64,000 bases of DNA from Cryptosporangium sp044454545 (lineage in GTDB: Bacteria; Actinomycetota; Actinomycetes; Mycobacteriales; Cryptosporangiaceae). The stretch spans positions 62,001-126,000 of the forward strand of contig NZ_JBITDV010000002.1 in NCBI RefSeq assembly GCF_044454545.1, written 5' to 3'. A program made the translations under genes and the position numbers. Shown piece by piece: positions 42,107 through 51,670 of this stretch; within the stretch, counting starts at the first letter, position 1; each line of letters starts with the position of its first letter. The notes below the pieces were generated by a model. That model was not told the DNA's origin and did no database searches. It was given only the letters and a program-made list of their open reading frames with translations.

Positions 42107-43264
42107 ATGTCCCGAGTCACTGACGTACTCAACAGCCAACACATCGAGCTGCCCTCGTGGGCGTTCGCGAACTCGGGGACCCGGTTCAAGGTCTTTCCGC
42201 AGGCCGGCGTCCCGCGCGACCCGTACGAGAAGGTCGCCGACGCCGCCCAGGTGCACAAGTACACCGGTGCCGCCCCGACGGTCGCGCTGCACATCCCCTG
42301 GGACAAGACCGACGACTACGCCGACCTGGCCCGCTACGCCGAGGACCAGGGCGTCACGCTCGGCACGATCAACTCGAACGTGTTCCAGGACAACGACTAC
42401 ATGCTCGGCAGCGTCACCAACCCGTCGGCCGCGATTCGGCGTAAAGCCACCGACCACCTGCTGGAATGCGTCGACATCATGGACCGGACCGGGTCGCGCG
42501 ACCTGAAGCTCTGGTTCTCCGACGGCATCAACTACCCGGGCCAGGACGACCTCCGCGCGCGGCAGGACCGCCTCGCGGAGGCACTGGCCGAGGTGTACGC
42601 GCGCCTCGGCGACCACCAGCGGATGCTGCTCGAGTACAAGCTCTTCGAGCCCGCGTTCTACGCCACCGACGTCCCCGACTGGGGTACCGCCTACGCGCAC
42701 ACGCTGACGCTCGGCGAGCGGGCCGTGGTCTGTGTGGACACCGGCCACCACGCGCCCGGCACGAACATCGAGATGATCGTCGCGGTGCTGCTGCGGGCCG
42801 GGAAGCTCGGGGCGTTCGACTTCAACTCCCGCTTCTACGCCGACGACGACCTGATGGTCGGCGCCGCGGACCCGTTCCAGCTGTTCCGCATCCTGTTCGA
42901 GGTGCTGCGCGGCGGAGGTCTCGCCCCCGACACCGAGATCGCGTTCATGCTCGACCAGTGCCACAACATCGAGCCGAAGATCCCGGGGCAGATCAGGTCG
43001 GTGATGAACGTCCAGGAGGCCACCGCGAAGGCGTTGCTCGTCGACCGGGACGCGCTCGCGGCCGCGCAGGAAGACGGTGACGTGCTCGGCGCGAACGCGG
43101 TGTTCATGGACGCCTACAACACCGACGTCCGCCCGCTGCTCGCGGAACTGCGCGAAGCCAACGGCCTCGACCCGGACCCGATGGCCGCCTACCGGCGCTC
43201 GGGTTACGCCGAGCAGATCGTCAAGGACCGAGTCGGAGGTACGCAGGCGGGGTGGGGCGCATGA
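42107..43264 (+). CDS. rhaI: L-rhamnose isomerase (Pseudomonas/Bacillus RhaI type)
   Basis: 385 aa. A xylose-isomerase-like TIM barrel of the RhaI type rather than E. coli RhaA. Metal and substrate residues lie in LLEYKLFEPAFYATD, VCVDTGHHAPGTNIE, GAFDFNSRFYADDDL and EIAFMLDQCHNIEPK. It converts L-rhamnose to L-rhamnulose in the cytosol. The SD is weak. The stop overlaps the next ATG (ATGA). Confidence 0.92.
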   Translation: MSRVTDVLNSQHIELPSWAFANSGTRFKVFPQAGVPRDPYEKVADAAQVHKYTGAAPTVALHIPWDKTDDYADLARYAEDQGVTLGTINSNVFQDNDYMLGSVTNPSAAIRRKATDHLLECVDIMDRTGSRDLKLWFSDGINYPGQDDLRARQDRLAEALAEVYARLGDHQRMLLEYKLFEPAFYATDVPDWGTAYAHTLTLGERAVVCVDTGHHAPGTNIEMIVAVLLRAGKLGAFDFNSRFYADDDLMVGAADPFQLFRILFEVLRGGGLAPDTEIAFMLDQCHNIEPKIPGQIRSVMNVQEATAKALLVDRDALAAAQEDGDVLGANAVFMDAYNTDVRPLLAELREANGLDPDPMAAYRRSGYAEQIVKDRVGGTQAGWGA

Positions 43265-45294
43265 ACGAGACCGTCGCCGAGCTCGTCGCTCGGAGCAACC
43301 GGCTGGGTGCCGACCCGCGCAACACCAACTACGCCGGCGGCAACACCTCGGCCAAGGGCGAAGAGACCGATCCGGTCACCGGCCGCCCGGTCGAGCTGAT
43401 GTGGGTCAAGGGCTCCGGGGGCGACCTCGGCACGCTGACGGAGTCCGGTCTCGCGGTCCTCCGCCTCGATCGCCTGCGCAGCCTCGTCGACGTCTACCCG
43501 GGACTCGACCGCGAGGACGACATGGTCGGCGCGTTCGACTACTGCCTCCACGGCCGCGGCGGTGCCGCGCCGTCGATCGACACCGCCATGCACGGCCTGG
43601 TGGATGCGGCGCACGTCGATCACCTGCACCCGGACTCCGGCATCGCGATCGCGACCGCGGCGGACGGCGAGAAGCTGACCGCCCAGATCTTCGGCGGCCG
43701 GGTCGCGTGGGTGCCGTGGCGCCGGCCCGGTTTCCAGCTCGGCCTCGACATCGCCGCGATCAAGGCCGGGAACCCCGGGGTGATCGGCACCGTCCTGGGC
43801 GGGCACGGCATCACCGCGTGGGGCGACACGAGCGCGGAGGCCGAGGCCAACTCACGGTGGATCATCGAGACCGCGGCCGCTCACCTCGCGTCGCAGGGCG
43901 CCGCCGAGCCGTTCGGGGACAACGTCGCCGGCTTCGAGCCCCTCCCTCCGGACGAGCGGCACGCCAAGGCGGCCGCACTTGCCCCGGTGGTCCGCGGTCT
44001 GGCGTCGACCGACAAACCGCAGGTCGGGCACTACACCGACAGCGACGCCGTGCTCGAATTCCTGTCCCGCGAGAAGCTCGCTCCGCTCGCCGCGCTGGGC
44101 ACGTCCTGCCCCGACCACTTCCTGCGCACGAAGGTCCGGCCGCTGGTGGTCGACCTGCCGTCGAGTGCCACCGTCGAGGAGATCACCGCCCGGCTGGGCG
44201 AGCTGCACGCGGCCTACCGCGAGGACTACGCGGCTTACTACAACCGCTATGCGGACGCGTCGAGCCCGGCCATGCGCGGCGCCGACCCGGCGATCGTCCT
44301 GGTGCCGGGCGTCGGCATGTTCAGCTTCGGCGCGAACAAGCAGACCGCCCGCGTCGCCGGCGAGTTCTACGTCAACGCGATAAACGTCATGCGCGGCGCC
44401 GAGGCCCTCTCGACGTACGCCCCGATCCCGGAGTCGGAGAAGTTCCGGATCGAGTACTGGGCTCTCGAGGAGGCCAAGCTGCAGCGCCTGCCGAAGCCGA
44501 AGGCCCTGGTCGGCCGGGTCGCGCTGGTCACGGGTGCGGCCAGCGGCATCGGCAAGGCGATCGCGGCTCGGTTCGCGGCCGAGGGCGCGTGCGTGGTGAT
44601 CGCGGACCTCGACCTCGCCAAGGCCCGGCACGCGGCGGAAGAACTGGGCACCGAGGACGCGGCGATCGGCGTCCAGGCCGACGTCACCGACGCCGGGGGC
44701 GTCCGGGCCGCCTTCGATGCGGCCGCGCTCGCGTTCGGCGGCGTCGACCTCGTCGTCAACAACGCCGGCCTGTCGATCTCCAAGCCGCTGGTGGAGACGA
44801 CCGAGGCCGACTGGGACCTGCTCCACGACGTCCTGGCCAAGGGCTCGTTCCTGGTGGCGCAGCAGGCCGCGCGAGTGATGACCGCTCAGGGCATGGGCGG
44901 CGACATCATCTACATCTCGTCCAAGAACAGCGTCTTCGCCGGCCCGAACAACGTCGCCTACTCGGCGGCCAAGGCCGACCAGGCCCACCAGGTCCGGCTG
45001 CTCGCGGCCGAACTGGGCGCGCACGGCATCCGGGTCAACGGCATCAACCCCGACGGCGTCGTCCGCGGCTCCGGGATCTTCGCCGGGGGCTGGGGCGCCT
45101 CCCGTGCCGCCGTCTACGGCGTCGACGAGGAGGACCTGGGCAAGTACTACGCCCAGCGGACGCTGCTCAAGCTCGAAGTGTTGCCCGACCACGTCGCCAA
45201 CGCCGCGTTCGCGCTGGTCGGCGGCGAGCTGACGCACACCACCGGCCTGCACGTGCCGGTGGACGCCGGCGTCGCCGCGGCGTTCCTGCGGTGA
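43261..45294 (+). CDS. rhaEW: Bifunctional rhamnulose-1-phosphate aldolase / short-chain dehydrogenase
   Basis: 677 aa. The N-terminal class II aldolase domain (1 to about 400) has NYAGGNTSAKG and the zinc-site DHLHPDSG (His121, His123). The C-terminal SDR domain (about 420-677) has VTGAASGIGKAIA for NAD(P), NNAGLSISKP, the catalytic Ser in IYISSKNS and NVAYSAAK with Tyr/Lys. It splits rhamnulose-1-phosphate to DHAP and L-lactaldehyde and oxidises the latter. A GTG or ATG a few codons upstream is less likely, as the ATGA overlap fits the operon style. Confidence 0.92.
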   Translation: MNETVAELVARSNRLGADPRNTNYAGGNTSAKGEETDPVTGRPVELMWVKGSGGDLGTLTESGLAVLRLDRLRSLVDVYPGLDREDDMVGAFDYCLHGRGGAAPSIDTAMHGLVDAAHVDHLHPDSGIAIATAADGEKLTAQIFGGRVAWVPWRRPGFQLGLDIAAIKAGNPGVIGTVLGGHGITAWGDTSAEAEANSRWIIETAAAHLASQGAAEPFGDNVAGFEPLPPDERHAKAAALAPVVRGLASTDKPQVGHYTDSDAVLEFLSREKLAPLAALGTSCPDHFLRTKVRPLVVDLPSSATVEEITARLGELHAAYREDYAAYYNRYADASSPAMRGADPAIVLVPGVGMFSFGANKQTARVAGEFYVNAINVMRGAEALSTYAPIPESEKFRIEYWALEEAKLQRLPKPKALVGRVALVTGAASGIGKAIAARFAAEGACVVIADLDLAKARHAAEELGTEDAAIGVQADVTDAGGVRAAFDAAALAFGGVDLVVNNAGLSISKPLVETTEADWDLLHDVLAKGSFLVAQQAARVMTAQGMGGDIIYISSKNSVFAGPNNVAYSAAKADQAHQVRLLAAELGAHGIRVNGINPDGVVRGSGIFAGGWGASRAAVYGVDEEDLGKYYAQRTLLKLEVLPDHVANAAFALVGGELTHTTGLHVPVDAGVAAAFLR

Positions 45295-46712
45295 GTCTCT
45301 TCGCGGCGGTCGACCTCGGCGCGTCCTCCGGGCGCGTCGTGGTCGGCCGGGTGGGGCCCGGCACGCTGGATCTCACCGAGGCGCACCGGTTCGCCAACGA
45401 GCCGGTGCGCCTGGCCGGGACCCTGCACTGGGACCTCCCGGGTCTTTACCGGGAGACGCTGAAAGGCCTTCGCGCGGCGGGAAAAGTCAGCAGCATCGGC
45501 GTCGACTCCTGGGCCGTCGACTACGGGCTGCTCGACGAGTCCGGAGCGCTCCTGGGCGTCCCCGTGCACTACCGCGACGAGCGCACCGAGGGCGTCGCCG
45601 CCGCGGTCGGCCGACAGGTCGCCCCCGACCGGCTCTACCGGCGATCCGGGCTGCAGGAGCTGCCGTTCAACACGATCTACCAGCTGGTCGCGGCCCGGGA
45701 CACCGCCGCGTACCGGGCCGCGAGCACGTTGCTGCTGGTCCCGGACCTGATCGGCTACTGGCTGACCGGCTCGATCGGGGCGGAGGTCACCAACGCCTCG
45801 ACGACCCAGCTGCTCGACGTCCGCACCCGCACCTGGGACGTGGACCTGGCGGCCGAGCTCGGCCTCCGGCCGGAGTTGCTGCCGCCGCTGCGGCAGCCGG
45901 GTTCGTCGCTGGGCCGCCTGCGGCCCGACGTGGCCGACGAGATCGGTTACGACGCGCCGGTGATCGCCGTGGCCTCGCACGACACCGCGTCGGCGGTGAT
46001 CGGGGTGCCCGCGGTGAGCTCCCGGTTCGCCTACATTTCGTGCGGAACCTGGGGCCTGGCCGGCCTGGAACTCGACCGGCCCGTGCTCAGCGAGGCGAGC
46101 CGGGAGGCCAACTTCACGAACGAGGCCGGGATCGACGGGACCGTCCGGTACCTGCGGAACGTGATGGGGCTCTGGCTGCTGCAGGAGTCGGTGCGCTGGT
46201 GGGAGCGGTCCGGCCCGCCGGCCGACCTCGCGGCGCTGCTGGCCGGCGCGGCGGATGTTCCGGCCGGTCGCACGATCATCGCTGTCGACGACGCCCGGTT
46301 CCTGCCGCCCGGTGACATGCCGTCACGGATCGCCGCGTACGCCCGCGAGACCGACCAGCCGGTGCCGTCCTCGCCGGACCAGGTCGTCCGCTGCATCCTC
46401 GACAGCCTGGCGCTGGCCTTCCGGCGCGCGATCCGTTCGGCGGCGTCGCTGGCCGGGCGCGACGTCGACGTCGTCCACCTGGTGGGTGGCGGCGCGCGCA
46501 ACGCGCTGCTCTGTCAGTTGACCGCCGACGCGACCGGCCTGCCGGTCGTCGCGGGTCCGGTGGAGGCCACTGCGCTCGGCAACGTCCTGGTGCAGGCCCG
46601 AGCGGCCGGTCTCCTCCGTTCCCTGGCGGACGCCCGTGAGCTGCTCACCGCCACCCACCGCACCGTCCGCTACGACCCCCGCCCCGGCCAGAAGTGGGCG
46701 ACCCACCCGTGA
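45291..46712 (+). CDS. rhaB: L-rhamnulokinase
   Basis: 473 aa, GTG start in a GTGA overlap. FGGY-kinase fold: DLGASSGRVVVG (8-19) binds ATP phosphates, and SIGVDSWAVDYGLLD, HYRDERTEG and ASHDTASAVIGVP are RhaB-type motifs. The second ATPase motif is VHLVGGGARNALLCQLTADAT. It phosphorylates L-rhamnulose at O1. In pathway order it acts before the aldolase, though it is the last gene of the operon. Confidence 0.92.
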   Translation: MSLFAAVDLGASSGRVVVGRVGPGTLDLTEAHRFANEPVRLAGTLHWDLPGLYRETLKGLRAAGKVSSIGVDSWAVDYGLLDESGALLGVPVHYRDERTEGVAAAVGRQVAPDRLYRRSGLQELPFNTIYQLVAARDTAAYRAASTLLLVPDLIGYWLTGSIGAEVTNASTTQLLDVRTRTWDVDLAAELGLRPELLPPLRQPGSSLGRLRPDVADEIGYDAPVIAVASHDTASAVIGVPAVSSRFAYISCGTWGLAGLELDRPVLSEASREANFTNEAGIDGTVRYLRNVMGLWLLQESVRWWERSGPPADLAALLAGAADVPAGRTIIAVDDARFLPPGDMPSRIAAYARETDQPVPSSPDQVVRCILDSLALAFRRAIRSAASLAGRDVDVVHLVGGGARNALLCQLTADATGLPVVAGPVEATALGNVLVQARAAGLLRSLADARELLTATHRTVRYDPRPGQKWATHP

Positions 46713-46719
46713 GCAACCA

Positions 46720-46757
46720 GAAATCGTTCCTACGACGAGCGGCGTAGGAACGATTTC
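46720..46757 (+). terminator. Terminator of the rhamnose operon
   Basis: Perfect 15-bp stem GAAATCGTTCCTACG (46720-46734) / CGTAGGAACGATTTC (46743-46757), 8-base loop, eight bases after the rhaB stop. It is less GC-rich than the surroundings and has no T-run. Confidence 0.8.
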
Positions 46758-46770
46758 GTGTCGGGGGTGG

Positions 46771-47066
46771 GGACGGCCGGAGCGGGCCCGGGCCGTCGCG
46801 CTCGACCTCCTGTTCCGCCACCGGCGGCCGCGTCAGCAGGCGATGGACCGCTGGACCGCCGCCGACCCGGGCAGCGCGGAGGCACGGGCGATCGCGCTCG
46901 CCGATCCCCGGGCCGAGTCACCCCAGGAGACGAGGACCCGGATCCGCCTCAACAAGCTCGGGCACGCCGGTGGAGGGTGCTGCACGTGACCGACGTGCAG
47001 CTCAAGGATCCCGCCCTGTTCGCCGAGTTCTGTGAACAACTCCGGACGGCTCTGCGCGACGAGTGA
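46771..47066 (+). pseudogene. Remnant of a DUF559-type gene, frameshifted and internally deleted
   Basis: Frame 1 from about 46771 to 46968 reads RPERARAVALDLLFRHRRPRQQ then ALADPRAESPQETRTRIRLNKLG, which looks like the middle of a DUF559 (Vsr-like endonuclease fold) protein up to the ADPRAESPxETRxR segment. A second frame from about 46965 to 47066 reads RVLHVTDVQLKDPALFAEF, typical of the extreme C-terminus of the same family. The catalytic core between them is missing and the frames do not match. No start is visible upstream. The family match is from memory. Confidence 0.55.
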
Positions 47067-47120
47067 TCGGTCCTCCGTCGGGTGGGGTGGGAGGGGTTCT
47101 GGTTGGCTAGTCTGGGTGGG

Positions 47121-47948
47121 ATGGGGAACCTGCTCGCGGTCAGTGACCTGCACGTCGGGTACAAGGAGAACCGGGACGTGGTGCGGTCGCTGCGCCCGCT
47201 CGCGGAGGACGACTGGCTGATCGTGGCCGGGGACGTCGCCGAGCGGATCGAGCACGTCGTCTGGACGCTCAAGGTGCTGACGCTCTCGTTCGCGAACGTT
47301 CTCTGGGTACCGGGCAACCACGAGCTCTGGACCTCGGCGAAGGACCCGGGCGCACCGCGCGGCGACACGAAGTACCGGACGCTGGTCGAGGCCTGCCGCG
47401 CGCTCGGCGTGACCACGCCGGAAGACCCGTACCCGGTCTGGGACGGCGGCGGCGACCCGGTGACGATCGCCCCGCTGTTCACGTTCTACGACTACTCGTT
47501 CCGCGCGGACGGCCTGACCCAGGAGCAGGCCCTGGCCCAGGCCTACGACGTCGGCGTCGTCTGCAGCGACGAGGCGATGCTGCACCCCGACCCGTACGAG
47601 ACGCGCGGCGACTGGTGCCGGGCCCGGGTCGCGGCCACCCGGGAGCGGCTCGACACCGAGCTCCCGGACGACCAGCAGACCGTGCTCGTCTCGCACTGGC
47701 CGCTGCATCGGCGACCGACCGAGCGCCTGCGCTATCCGGACTTCGCGCAGTGGTGCGGCACGAAGCTCACCTCCGACTGGCACGTCCGCTACCGGGCCGC
47801 GGTCGCGGTCTACGGCCACCTGCACATTCCGCTGAGCGACACGATCGACGGCGTCCGGTTCGACGAGGTCTCGCTCGGCTATCCGCGGGAGTGGCAACCC
47901 CGGAGCCGCCCGCCCGGCCTGCCCCGGGTCGTCCTGCCCGGGCGCTGA
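47121..47948 (+). CDS. Calcineurin-like metallophosphoesterase
   Basis: 275 aa from ATG 47121. The metal motifs are in order: AVSDLHVGYKEN, IVAGDVAERI, WVPGNHELW, VLVSHWPLH and VYGHLHIPL. This cytosolic family is often next to a phosphopantetheinyl transferase gene in actinobacteria; none follows here. TAGTCT at 47108-47113 sits seven bases before the ATG, so a leaderless transcript is possible; GGGTGGG could also serve as an SD. Confidence 0.87.
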   Translation: MGNLLAVSDLHVGYKENRDVVRSLRPLAEDDWLIVAGDVAERIEHVVWTLKVLTLSFANVLWVPGNHELWTSAKDPGAPRGDTKYRTLVEACRALGVTTPEDPYPVWDGGGDPVTIAPLFTFYDYSFRADGLTQEQALAQAYDVGVVCSDEAMLHPDPYETRGDWCRARVAATRERLDTELPDDQQTVLVSHWPLHRRPTERLRYPDFAQWCGTKLTSDWHVRYRAAVAVYGHLHIPLSDTIDGVRFDEVSLGYPREWQPRSRPPGLPRVVLPGR

Positions 47949-47954
47949 CCACCG

Positions 47955-49553
47955 TCAGACGCGGAAGCCGGCCACGAGCGTCCCCAGGTCGGCCGACATG
48001 CGGGCCAGCTCGGCGGTGGCCTGCTGGGTCTGGTTGACCCCCTCGGTGGTCAACCGAGCCGAATCGGCGACGCCGGCGATGTTGCCCGAGATCGTGCCGG
48101 TGCCCTGCGCGGCCTCGCTGACGCTCCGGCTCATCTCGGACGTCGTCGCGGTCTGCTCCTCCACGGCGGAGGCGATCGTCGTCTGGAAGTCGCTGATGCG
48201 CTGGATGACCTGGGAGACTTCCTCGATCGCCGTGACCGCCCCCGTGGCGTCGGCCTGGATCGCCTCCACGCGCCGCGAGATGTCCTCGGTGGCCTTCGCG
48301 GTCTCCTGAGCCAGGTCCTTCACCTCGCCGGCGACCACGGCGAAGCCCTTGCCGGACTCGCCGGCCCGAGCGGCCTCGATGGTGGCGTTCAGCGCGAGCA
48401 GGTTGGTCTGCTCGGCGATGCTGGTGATCACCTTGATCACGTTGCCGATCTCGGCCGACGACGCGCCGAGTCTGTTCATGGTCTCCGACGTGGCCGCGGT
48501 GAGCGTGACGGCGTCCGAAGCCACCCGGGCCGCCTCGGCGGCGTTCTGGGAGATCTCCCGGATCGAGGCGCCCATCTCCTCGCTTCCGGCGGACACCGTG
48601 TGCACGCTCTGGGTGATCTCGTCGGCCGAGGCGGCCACGGTCTGGGCCTGGGCGGACGTTTCCTCTGCCGACGCCGCGATCTGCACGGCGACACCGGAGA
48701 GCTGCTCGGTGGCGCCGGCCAGCGACGTCGCCGAGCCTTCGATCGTCTGGACGGTGGAGCGCAGCCGCCCGGTCGCGGTGTCCAGGGCCTGCCCCATCTG
48801 GCCCGGCTCGTCCCGGGACGAGAGCCCGGTGACGCGGGTCAGGTCACCCTCCGCGAGGCCCAGGCAGACGTCCTTGACCCGGTTCAGCGACCGGACGATG
48901 CCTCGCGCCACCACGAAGCCGAGCGCCAGTCCGACGACCGAGCCGGCGGCCAGGAGAGCGATCGTCTGCCAGCGGCTGGTCCGGTACCCCGAAAGCGCGG
49001 CGGCCGCGGCCGCCGCGGCGGCATCCGACTCCGCCGTTCGCAGGGTGGAGATGTCGGCCGAGATCGCCTTCGCGATCGGGAGCAGGGTGGTGTCCCGGAC
49101 CCGCTGCCAGGCCGCGAGCTGGTTGCCGGCGCCGTACCGCAGCAACGTCGGCGCCAGCTGCTGCAGGGCGGTCCAGCGGTCTTCCAGGTGCGCGACGACG
49201 GCCGCGCTACCGGCCGGATTGGTGCGGCGGTACGCGTCGACGGCCTCGTTCACCGTCGTGACGTCGTCCTGGTACGCCTGCGTGTACTTGGCGATGGTGG
49301 GTGCGTCCTGCGAGATCAGCTCGTCGCGCAGGTCGACGCGAACCTGCCGCATGGCGACGTCCAGATCGCCGAGCGCCTTGATGCTGGCGATGTTGGCGCT
49401 GTAGAGGTGCTGGGCCCGGTTGCTCGACGAGTTCAGCGCCACGAGCGTCTCCGCGCCCACCAGCACCCCCATCAGCACAGCGACCGACACCGCCCCGAGA
49501 ATCTTCGCCTTGACGCTCAGGTCACCGAATCGGGTGCGTCCCGATGAGGCCAT
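47955..49553 (-). CDS. Methyl-accepting chemotaxis protein
   Basis: 532 aa; GGAGGGG SD eight bases before the ATG. TM1 (about 18-40), a 150-residue four-helix sensor, TM2 (about 195-218), HAMP (VARGIVRSLNRVKDVCLGLAEGDLTRV) and a cytoplasmic signalling coil with the hairpin tip EQTNLLALNATIEAARAGESGKGFAVVAGEVKDLA. It feeds CheA/CheW and implies flagellar motility, which in filamentous actinomycetes means motile spores. No che genes are adjacent. It ends six bases from the convergent phosphoesterase. Confidence 0.92.
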   Translation of the reverse strand: MASSGRTRFGDLSVKAKILGAVSVAVLMGVLVGAETLVALNSSSNRAQHLYSANIASIKALGDLDVAMRQVRVDLRDELISQDAPTIAKYTQAYQDDVTTVNEAVDAYRRTNPAGSAAVVAHLEDRWTALQQLAPTLLRYGAGNQLAAWQRVRDTTLLPIAKAISADISTLRTAESDAAAAAAAAALSGYRTSRWQTIALLAAGSVVGLALGFVVARGIVRSLNRVKDVCLGLAEGDLTRVTGLSSRDEPGQMGQALDTATGRLRSTVQTIEGSATSLAGATEQLSGVAVQIAASAEETSAQAQTVAASADEITQSVHTVSAGSEEMGASIREISQNAAEAARVASDAVTLTAATSETMNRLGASSAEIGNVIKVITSIAEQTNLLALNATIEAARAGESGKGFAVVAGEVKDLAQETAKATEDISRRVEAIQADATGAVTAIEEVSQVIQRISDFQTTIASAVEEQTATTSEMSRSVSEAAQGTGTISGNIAGVADSARLTTEGVNQTQQATAELARMSADLGTLVAGFRV

Positions 49554-49625
49554 GTGCGCGTCCCCTCCGCTCCGCCGCAGTACTGAAGTACTGCTCCCCG
49601 GTCGTTGCCGATCGGCCGTCGGAGC

Positions 49626-49662
49626 GGCTTCCTGAGAGTTTTCTCCGAACTCTCAGGAAGCC
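49626..49662 (-). terminator. Terminator of the GH31 sugar operon
   Basis: Perfect 15-bp stem GGCTTCCTGAGAGTT (49626-49640) and its complement 49648-49662, 7-base loop TTCTCCG, 12 bases beyond the glycosidase stop. Also in the upstream leader region of the chemotaxis receptor gene. Confidence 0.8.
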
Positions 49663-49673
49663 AGGGGCGACGA

Positions 49674-51662
49674 TCAGCCGGCCACCGGGACCGACGCTCC
49701 GTCGCGGAGGTAGACCGGGATCTCGTGCAGCGGAGCGTCCGCCTCGATGACCGTGCCGCCCGGGTGGACCGAGCCGCTCCAGACGTGGGTCCAGGACGCC
49801 CCGGCCGGAAGGTAGACCGGCCGCGACCGGGCGCCCGCTTCCAGCACCGGCGCCACCAGCACGTCCGGGCCGAACATGAAAGCGTCGTCGACGCGCCACG
49901 ACTCGTCGTCGGACGGGAAGTCGACGAACAGCGGCCGCATCGCCGGCAACCCCTCCGACGCCGCCAGGTCCAGCTGCGCGTGCAGGTACGGCCGCAGCCG
50001 CTCCCGCATGAACATCACGTCCCGGATGATCGGGTAGGCGGTCTCCCCGAACGCCCACACCTCGTTCGGCCCCCCGGTCATGTCCCACCCGGTCGTCATC
50101 CGCGGCTCGCGGTTTCCGTGCAACCGGAACAGCGGGCAGAACGCCCCGTACTGGAACCACCGGACGATCAGCTCCCGGTAGGCCTCGTCCGACGCGTCCC
50201 CGCCGTGGAACCCGCCGATGTCGGTGGTCCACCACGGAATCCCGGCGATCGCGATCGACAGCCCGGCCCGCACCTGGCGCCGCAGCGCGTCCCAGGTCGC
50301 CGGGATGTCACCCGACCACACCGCCGCGCCGTACTTCTGCGACCCGGCCCAGGCCGACCGGCACAGCAGCACGGTCTCGGGGTCGTCGGTGGTGTTCATC
50401 CCGTCGAAGAACATCCGCGCGGTGTCCCGCGGATAGACGTTCACCACCTCGGCGCCCGGCCCGGCGAACAACTGCAGGTTCCCCGGGTGGCCCGGGTTGA
50501 GCTCCGGCTCACAGGCGTCCAGCCACCAGACCCGGACGCCCAGGTCGTAGTAGTTCTTCTTCGCCACCGACCAGAGGAACTCCCGGGTCGCCGGGTTCGT
50601 CGGATCGTGGAACGCGATCGGCATCGGCACGTCCATGCCCTTGTCGCGGATCGTCGCGTGGAACTCCGCGCCTTGGTCGGTGCCGACCAGCATCCCGTGG
50701 TCCCGCAGCGTCTCGTAGTTCTCCGAGAGCGGCGAGATCGTCGGCCAGATCGACACCATCAGCCGCACGCCCAGCGAATCGAGCTCGGCCATCATCGCCT
50801 CGGGGTCCGGGTACTCCGCCGGGTCGAAGCGGTAGTCGCCCATCGCCGGCCAGTGGAAGAAGTCGGACACGATCACCTCTAGAGGCAACCCACGGCGACG
50901 GTGCTCCCTGGCCACCTCCAGGAGCTCCTCCTGGCTCCGGTACCGCAGCTTGCACTGCCAGAATCCCGAGGCCCACGACGGCAGCCGCGGCGCGTGGCCG
51001 GTCGCGTCCGCGTACCGGGCCAGGATGTCGGCCGGCGTTCCCGCGGTGATCCAGTAGTCGATCGCCCGGGCCTGGGTGGCCGTCCACCGGGTCACGTTGT
51101 CGGCGAACTCCACCCGGCCCACCGCCGGGTTGTTCCACAGGAACCCGTAGCCCCGGTTGCTCAGCACGAACGGGATCGACACCTCGGCGTTGCGCTGCAC
51201 CAGGTCGAGCGCGAGGCCCTTGTGGTCCAGCCGGCCGTGGGTGCGCTGGCCCATCCCGTACAGCCGCTCGCCCGGGTAGGCCTTGAACTGCTGGTGCAGC
51301 TCACCGGCCCCCGACCGGTTCCCGTACAGGACCCGGGCGCCCGGCCACCAGAAGTGCTCCCGCTCCTCGGCGAGCAACTCCTCTCCGGTCGACGTCCGCA
51401 CGAACCGGACGACCGGGAAGGGGAAACCGTCGTCCTCGGCGATCGAGACCTGCACGGTCAATTCGCCGTTGACCAGCGTCCCTCCCTCGATCTCGACGCC
51501 GGCCGACGGCGGACGCGAGTCGAGCGCGCCGACGTCGGACGGGGGGAGGGCACCCCGAGCCGCCCGCACCCGGACGCTGTCGGCGCCCCACGGCTCGACG
51601 CGGAGAAGCTCGTGCTGGAAGCGGACCTCGAGAGCGTCGCCATCGGTAGAGAAAAAGCTCAC
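49674..51662 (-). CDS. GH31 family alpha-xylosidase/alpha-glucosidase
   Basis: 662 aa from GTG 51662, with GGAGGA five bases upstream. Galactose-mutarotase-like N-domain, then a TIM barrel with the nucleophile Asp382 in VWWLDACEPEL and acid/base Asp452 in AVWSGDIPATWDALRRQ, and beta-sandwich C-domains. WWLDAxEPE is the form seen in XylS-type alpha-xylosidases, so release of xylose from xyloglucan oligosaccharides is plausible; alpha-glucosidase is the alternative. There is no signal peptide, so it acts on imported oligosaccharides. It is the last gene of the operon, eight bases after the permease. Confidence 0.88.
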   Translation of the reverse strand: MSFFSTDGDALEVRFQHELLRVEPWGADSVRVRAARGALPPSDVGALDSRPPSAGVEIEGGTLVNGELTVQVSIAEDDGFPFPVVRFVRTSTGEELLAEEREHFWWPGARVLYGNRSGAGELHQQFKAYPGERLYGMGQRTHGRLDHKGLALDLVQRNAEVSIPFVLSNRGYGFLWNNPAVGRVEFADNVTRWTATQARAIDYWITAGTPADILARYADATGHAPRLPSWASGFWQCKLRYRSQEELLEVAREHRRRGLPLEVIVSDFFHWPAMGDYRFDPAEYPDPEAMMAELDSLGVRLMVSIWPTISPLSENYETLRDHGMLVGTDQGAEFHATIRDKGMDVPMPIAFHDPTNPATREFLWSVAKKNYYDLGVRVWWLDACEPELNPGHPGNLQLFAGPGAEVVNVYPRDTARMFFDGMNTTDDPETVLLCRSAWAGSQKYGAAVWSGDIPATWDALRRQVRAGLSIAIAGIPWWTTDIGGFHGGDASDEAYRELIVRWFQYGAFCPLFRLHGNREPRMTTGWDMTGGPNEVWAFGETAYPIIRDVMFMRERLRPYLHAQLDLAASEGLPAMRPLFVDFPSDDESWRVDDAFMFGPDVLVAPVLEAGARSRPVYLPAGASWTHVWSGSVHPGGTVIEADAPLHEIPVYLRDGASVPVAG

Positions 51663-51670
51663 GATTCCTC

